A stretch of 8,976 bases of DNA from contig JANWLJ010000092.1 of the NCBI GenBank assembly GCA_025450955.1, positions 1 to 8,976 on the forward strand. Direction: 5' to 3'. This document shows, piece by piece, positions 6,313 through 8,976 of this stretch (its first letter is position 1; each line of letters opens with the position of its first letter). The notes under the pieces were generated by a model. The model ran no database searches. It saw only the letters and a program-made list of their open reading frames with translations, and was not told the DNA's origin. Origin of the DNA: Polyangium sp. (in: bacteria) (GTDB lineage: Bacteria > Myxococcota_A > Polyangia > Palsa-1104). Position numbers and translations under genes: made by a program.

Positions 6313-6663
6313 ATGGTTACCCGCGATCGAGAGCCTGCCTCCGAGCAGGACGAGCGGCGGATCGAGCCGCGGACCGACACGGCCTTCTTCGCGGTGGAGA
6401 TTCGCGGTAACGATCTGTATTACCGCCTGGTTCGCAACATCAGCGCGAGCGGTTTTTCCTTCGATGACCGCTTCCCGCTCGAGCGCCCCGGCGATCCGAT
6501 CGTGATGGAGTTTCCGCTACCTGGCTCGCGCGAGCCGATCCGGGTCGCCGGCCGGGTGGTCTACGCGCGCCCCGATCGCGGCGTCGGCGTCCGCATCGAA
6601 GCGGTCGAGCGCGAGCGTTACGCCCAGCTCATGGCCGTCCCGCCCCCCTCGCGCACTTCGTAG
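6313..6663 (+). CDS. PilZ-domain protein (c-di-GMP receptor)
   Basis: This 116-residue, stand-alone PilZ protein is predicted to bind the second messenger c-di-GMP. Both binding motifs are intact: RxxxR as R16-I-E-P-R20, and N/DxSxxG as N42-I-S-A-S-G47, in the right order and spacing. The rest of the domain, to about residue 105, forms the expected beta-barrel pattern (GRVVYARPDRGVGVRI near the end). There is no signal peptide or membrane segment, so it is cytoplasmic. The start is well supported by AAGGAG 5 bases upstream and a candidate promoter. It is a single-gene unit: divergent from the phosphodiesterase and convergent with the PhoH-like gene, with only 18 bases between stops and no visible hairpin terminator. 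In such organisms PilZ proteins often act on motility or exopolysaccharide output; the target here is unknown. Confidence 0.92.
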   Translation: MVTRDREPASEQDERRIEPRTDTAFFAVEIRGNDLYYRLVRNISASGFSFDDRFPLERPGDPIVMEFPLPGSREPIRVAGRVVYARPDRGVGVRIEAVERERYAQLMAVPPPSRTS

Positions 6664-6681
6664 CGTTTTCCTACTAGCGGA

Positions 6682-8019
6682 TCAAAGGATGTTGGCGGCG
6701 AGCTCGGCCAGCGGCGAGCGCTCGCCTTTGACCAGGGAGACGTGGCCGGCGATCGCTTCGCCTTTGAAGCGCTCGACGACGGTGGTGAGGCCGTTGTTGG
6801 CCGAGTCGACGTAGGGGTTGTCGATCTGGTAGGGGTCGCCGGTGAGGATGATCTTGGTGTTCTCGCCGACGCGGGTGATGATCGTCTTGACCTCGTGGGG
6901 CGTGAGGTTCTGCGCCTCGTCGACGATCATGAACTGGTTCGGGATCGATCGGCCGCGGATATAGGTGAGCGGCTCGATCTCGATGTAGCCGAGATCGATC
7001 AGCTCCTGGTGCGAGCGGCCCTCTTTCTTCTCCGCTTTGGAGAAGCCGAGCAGCAGCTCGATGTTGTCGTAGATCGGCTGCATCCACGGGTTCAGCTTCT
7101 CCTCGATGTCGCCGGGGAGAAAACCGATGTCTTTGCCGAGCGGGAAGATCGGGCGCGAGACCAAGAGCTTCTGGTAGATGTTCTCCTCGACGCACTTCTG
7201 CAGGCCCGCCGCGATCGCGAGCAGGGTCTTGCCGGTGCCGGCCTTGCCGACCAGCGTGACCAGCTTGATCTCGTCGTTGAGCAAGAGGTCGAGCGCGTAG
7301 TGCTGCTCTTTGTTGCGCGGGCGAATGCCCCAGACGCCCTCGCGCATTTTTTTGATCTGGGTGATCCGCTTCTGCGGCCCGTCGTAGCGGCCGAGCGCGG
7401 TGTGCGACGGGTTTTCGCGATCGCGGAGCAGCAGATACTGATTGGCGTACAGGCCGCCCGGCGCGTCGGGATCTTTTTGCAGCTTCTCGATCGGCAGCGC
7501 GCCCGAGGCGTACAGCTCGTCGACCGCGGCGGCCGGCACCTCGAGCTCGGCGTTGCCCGAGTAGAGCTCCTCGACGTCGATCCGATCGGCGTTGTAGTCC
7601 TCGGCGGGCAGGCCCATCGCGTCTGAGCGGATGCGGAGGTTGACGTCCTTGGTGACCAGCACCGTGCGCATCTCGGGTTCGCGATCTTTGACCTCGAGCG
7701 CGACGCCGAGGATGAAGTTGTCGACGATCTGCGAGGTGCGGATGGCGGGCGGCAGCTCGCGGGTGGCGAGCGCGACTTTGAGCAGGCCGCCCTTTTCGAG
7801 CTTCACCCCGTCGGAGAGGTGGGCGCCGTTGTCACGGAACTCGTCCAGGCGCCGGGCCACCTCGCGGGCGTTGCGGCCGCGCTCGGACAGCTCCTTCTTG
7901 AAGTGATCGATCTCTTCGAGGACGTAGATCGGGATGATGACGGTGTTGTCGTCGAAGTGGAAGATCGCGCGCGGGTCGTGGAGCAGGACGTTGGTGTCGA
8001 GGACGAAGTTCTTTCGCAT
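6682..8019 (-). CDS. phoH2: PIN-PhoH ATPase (PhoH2/YlaK-like)
   Basis: This 445-residue cytoplasmic protein fuses an N-terminal PIN ribonuclease-like domain to a PhoH ATPase, the architecture of PhoH2 in mycobacteria and YlaK in Bacillus. PhoH2 of mycobacteria is reported to be an RNA helicase and ribonuclease. PIN acidic residues are visible as D8 in LDTNVLLHDP, E35/E36 in LEEID, D100 in IVDNFILG and D125 in TKDVNLR. The ATPase has Walker A GKAGTGKT (258-265), the VSRPIFPLGKDIGFLPGD block (287-304), Walker B MIVDEAQN (364-371) and LTGDPYQID (392-400). All look intact and length is typical. The ATG at 8019 has no recognisable ribosome binding site, but the PIN motif begins within ten residues, so the start is secure. 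It is divergent from the rubredoxin-like gene. No small antitoxin-like partner gene is seen upstream. The symbol is by architecture, not proven orthology. Confidence 0.92.
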   Translation of the reverse strand: MRKNFVLDTNVLLHDPRAIFHFDDNTVIIPIYVLEEIDHFKKELSERGRNAREVARRLDEFRDNGAHLSDGVKLEKGGLLKVALATRELPPAIRTSQIVDNFILGVALEVKDREPEMRTVLVTKDVNLRIRSDAMGLPAEDYNADRIDVEELYSGNAELEVPAAAVDELYASGALPIEKLQKDPDAPGGLYANQYLLLRDRENPSHTALGRYDGPQKRITQIKKMREGVWGIRPRNKEQHYALDLLLNDEIKLVTLVGKAGTGKTLLAIAAGLQKCVEENIYQKLLVSRPIFPLGKDIGFLPGDIEEKLNPWMQPIYDNIELLLGFSKAEKKEGRSHQELIDLGYIEIEPLTYIRGRSIPNQFMIVDEAQNLTPHEVKTIITRVGENTKIILTGDPYQIDNPYVDSANNGLTTVVERFKGEAIAGHVSLVKGERSPLAELAANIL

Positions 8020-8058
8020 GTGCTGATGACGAGTACCACGGATCCGGGGCGGGCAGTA

Positions 8059-8105
8059 CAGCCAAAGAAGGGCGCGTGGCGCGCGCGTTGCAGCCCCAAG
8101 AAGGG
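8059..8105 (+). repeat. Imperfect direct repeat ahead of two possible starts
   Basis: CAGCCAAAGAAGGG (8059-8072) and CAGCCCCAAGAAGGG (8091-8105) lie about 32 bases apart. Each AAGAAGGG resembles a ribosome binding site and each is followed by a possible start of the next gene: GTG at 8076 (3 bases away) and ATG at 8106 (directly adjacent). Neither spacing is ideal. Confidence 0.5.
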
Positions 8106-8324
8106 ATGAGCGAACCGAGCACCTGGCGCTGCACGATCTGCGGTTTCGTCGACGGTGGCGAGACGCCGCCTTCGCACTGCCCGGAGTGCGGCGCGCGCGA
8201 CGTGATGTTCGAGCCGTCGAGCGAGCCGCCGCACGGCGTGCCGCACAATCCGATCCAGCCGCGTGACGAGCGCGACCAGTCTTCGTTCAACCTCGGGCCG
8301 GGCGGCTGCATCGAGGAGGACTGA
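8106..8324 (+). CDS. Rubredoxin-like zinc-ribbon protein
   Basis: This is a 72-residue cytoplasmic protein. The first 36 residues form a rubredoxin/rubrerythrin-type metal site: C9-T-I-C12 and C25-P-E-C28 with WRCTICGF and CPECGA around them, binding one iron or zinc. The remaining 36 residues are Pro/Asp/Ser-rich, look disordered, and end in GPGGCIEED with a lone C68; I do not recognise this tail. Classical rubredoxins carry electrons, whereas the short spacing and tail here fit a rubrerythrin-like domain or a structural zinc ribbon equally well. I chose the ATG at 8106 because the family usually starts a few residues before the first CxxC; a GTG at 8076 would add ten residues. It is divergent from the PhoH-like gene and followed at 55 bases by a lipoprotein gene with its own candidate promoter. 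Confidence 0.8.
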   Translation: MSEPSTWRCTICGFVDGGETPPSHCPECGARDVMFEPSSEPPHGVPHNPIQPRDERDQSSFNLGPGGCIEED

Positions 8325-8343
8325 GCGAACGAACGCAGCGAAT

Positions 8344-8373
8344 TTGCGCGCAGGCCCAGGGCTCGCTTAGCAT
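8344..8373 (+). promoter_or_regulatory. Candidate promoter, apparently leaderless
   Basis: TTGCGC (8344-8349) and TAGCAT (8368-8373) are 18 bases apart. TAGCAT matches the sigma70 -10 consensus at four of six positions, including the important T/A at the start and T at the end. It ends 6 bases before the ATG at 8380, so transcription would begin at or next to the start codon. No normal ribosome binding site is present (GGGG lies 2 bases from the ATG), which fits a leaderless mRNA. The same geometry occurs at 1295-1330. Confidence 0.5.
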
Positions 8374-8379
8374 GGGGCC

Positions 8380-8829
8380 ATGCGCACGCTCGCTTTGTCT
8401 TTGTGCTTCGGCGGATGTCTCGCGCTCGTATCGATCGCCGGCTGCGGCGACGACAGCTCCGGTAAAGACATGTCGGCGCAGCACGACCTCGCGGTCTCGA
8501 TGCACGGCGACATGTCGAGCTGCAACGCCGACGCGGGCGCCCCGGCGCCGTCGGCGTGCGGCCATCCGTGCGACACCGGCAACTCGAAGGGGGTCGGCAA
8601 GTTTTGCAAGACCTCCGACGACTGCAAGGGCAACGCGCAGGCGACCATCTGCAGCTCGATCATGAACAGCGGCTCAGCCGACGACACCTACTTCTGCACC
8701 ATCGGGAACATCTGCGATCCCACCGCCGCCAACACCTGCGGCGAGGACGCGCACTGCCAGTGCCACGACATCGGCGGCTCGAATCTGTGCGGCTGCGTGC
8801 CGGATCGCTGCGGCCTGCCGCAGGGCTGA
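8380..8829 (+). CDS. Cysteine-rich lipoprotein
   Basis: This 149-residue protein starts with a type II signal peptide ending in the lipobox IAGC, so C22 should be lipidated and the protein anchored to the cell envelope. The Gly-Asp-Asp after C22 does not settle inner- versus outer-membrane placement in this group. A low-complexity linker with DMS-type units (residues 24-47) follows, a style common in myxobacterial lipoproteins. The rest (48-149) holds 14 cysteines, an even number that would allow seven disulfides, including CKTSDDC (76-82) and CQC (126-128), in a small disulfide-rich fold resembling the Cys-rich domains common in these organisms. No catalytic motif is visible and the function is unknown. 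A possible leaderless promoter precedes it. The 3-base gap to the convergent gene leaves no room for a terminator. Confidence 0.85.
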   Translation: MRTLALSLCFGGCLALVSIAGCGDDSSGKDMSAQHDLAVSMHGDMSSCNADAGAPAPSACGHPCDTGNSKGVGKFCKTSDDCKGNAQATICSSIMNSGSADDTYFCTIGNICDPTAANTCGEDAHCQCHDIGGSNLCGCVPDRCGLPQG

Positions 8830-8832
8830 GGC

Positions 8833-8976
8833 TCAGGTCAGGCGACGGGGGCGGCGGCGGGCGGCGAGCGCGGCGGCGTCGAGCGCGCGGAGCTGCTCGT
8901 CGAGGGCAACGATCTCGGTCTCGGCGCGCGCGCCCATCCAGAACACCACCACCATCAGCGCGACCAGCGCCAAAAA
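8833..8976 (-). CDS. C-terminal part of a small membrane-anchored protein (partial)
   Basis: The minus strand is open from the window edge to a TGA at 8835-8833, giving 47 residues. They begin with the hydrophobic run FLALVALMVVVFWMG, which reads as a transmembrane helix. A charged helical segment with a heptad-like pattern (ETEIVALDEQLRALDAAALA) follows, and the tail RRRPRRLT is strongly basic. The positive end after the helix suggests a cytoplasmic C-terminus. The start lies outside the window. It converges with the cysteine-rich lipoprotein gene at a distance of 3 bases. Short length and lack of homology by eye make this a moderate call; the hydrophobic-then-charged pattern is the main support. 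Confidence 0.55.
   Translation of the reverse strand, partial: FLALVALMVVVFWMGARAETEIVALDEQLRALDAAALAARRRPRRLT

Noticed and set aside
6664..6681. Possible terminator between the PilZ and PhoH genes
   Set aside because: The gap is only 18 bases and contains no stem-loop or T-tract of note.
6742..7626. A 294-codon frame opposite the PhoH-like gene
   Set aside because: It is a Val/Asp/Leu/Arg-rich shadow opposite a gene with clear PIN and PhoH motifs.
8282..8333. Inverted arms TTCGTTC (8282-8288) and GAACGAA (8327-8333)
   Set aside because: Seven-base arms with a 38-base loop, partly inside a coding region, are within chance expectation and have no T-tract, so I do not call a terminator.

Overview
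The window is GC-rich (roughly two thirds G+C by eye) and almost wholly coding. Its lipoprotein with a run of Asp/Met/Ser after the lipidated cysteine, the OmpR-type two-component pair, the c-di-GMP-binding PilZ protein and the TPR-AAA ATPase together suggest a chromosomal segment of a myxobacterium-like organism (Myxococcota, perhaps Polyangia). This is an inference from style and gene content; no taxonomic marker gene is present. I see no rRNA, tRNA, CRISPR array, transposase, phage gene or attachment site. No stretch longer than 300 bases lacks a gene.

Layout. Bases 1-4011 run rightward: the last 15 codons of an unknown gene, overlapped by a TPR + AAA+ ATPase (46-1290); a small basic protein of unknown function (1331-1660); then a membrane sensor histidine kinase (1694-3313) translationally coupled to an OmpR/PhoB-type response regulator (3313-4011). 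Bases 4008-6187 run leftward: a type I phosphodiesterase/alkaline-phosphatase-fold protein, followed with an ATGA overlap by a small predicted lipoprotein. The lipoprotein gene and the response regulator gene converge with interlocked stop codons. A divergent 125-base gap (6188-6312) separates the phosphodiesterase from a PilZ-domain protein (6313-6663). This converges on a PIN-PhoH ATPase (PhoH2-like, 6682-8019, leftward). A second divergent gap (8020-8105) leads to a rubredoxin-like zinc-ribbon protein (8106-8324) and a cysteine-rich lipoprotein (8380-8829). The window ends inside a leftward gene for a small membrane-anchored protein with a short charged tail (8833-8976).

How the genes may work together. 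Two clear functional pairs exist: the kinase/regulator pair, and the phosphodiesterase with its co-translated lipoprotein, which suggests an envelope function. The remaining genes look like independent housekeeping or accessory units: an AAA+ remodeller, a c-di-GMP receptor and an RNA-acting PhoH2 ATPase.

I did not find a clearly new defence, mobile or biosynthetic system. The signals most worth a second look are small in scale. First, two genes carry promoter-like boxes with the same geometry (TTGCGC, 18 bases, TAGC.., 6 bases, start codon), which suggests leaderless mRNAs. Second, aspartate codon choice depends strongly on the next base (GAT before C, GAC elsewhere). Third, CGATCG palindromes are strongly over-represented, which may be linked to the second point.
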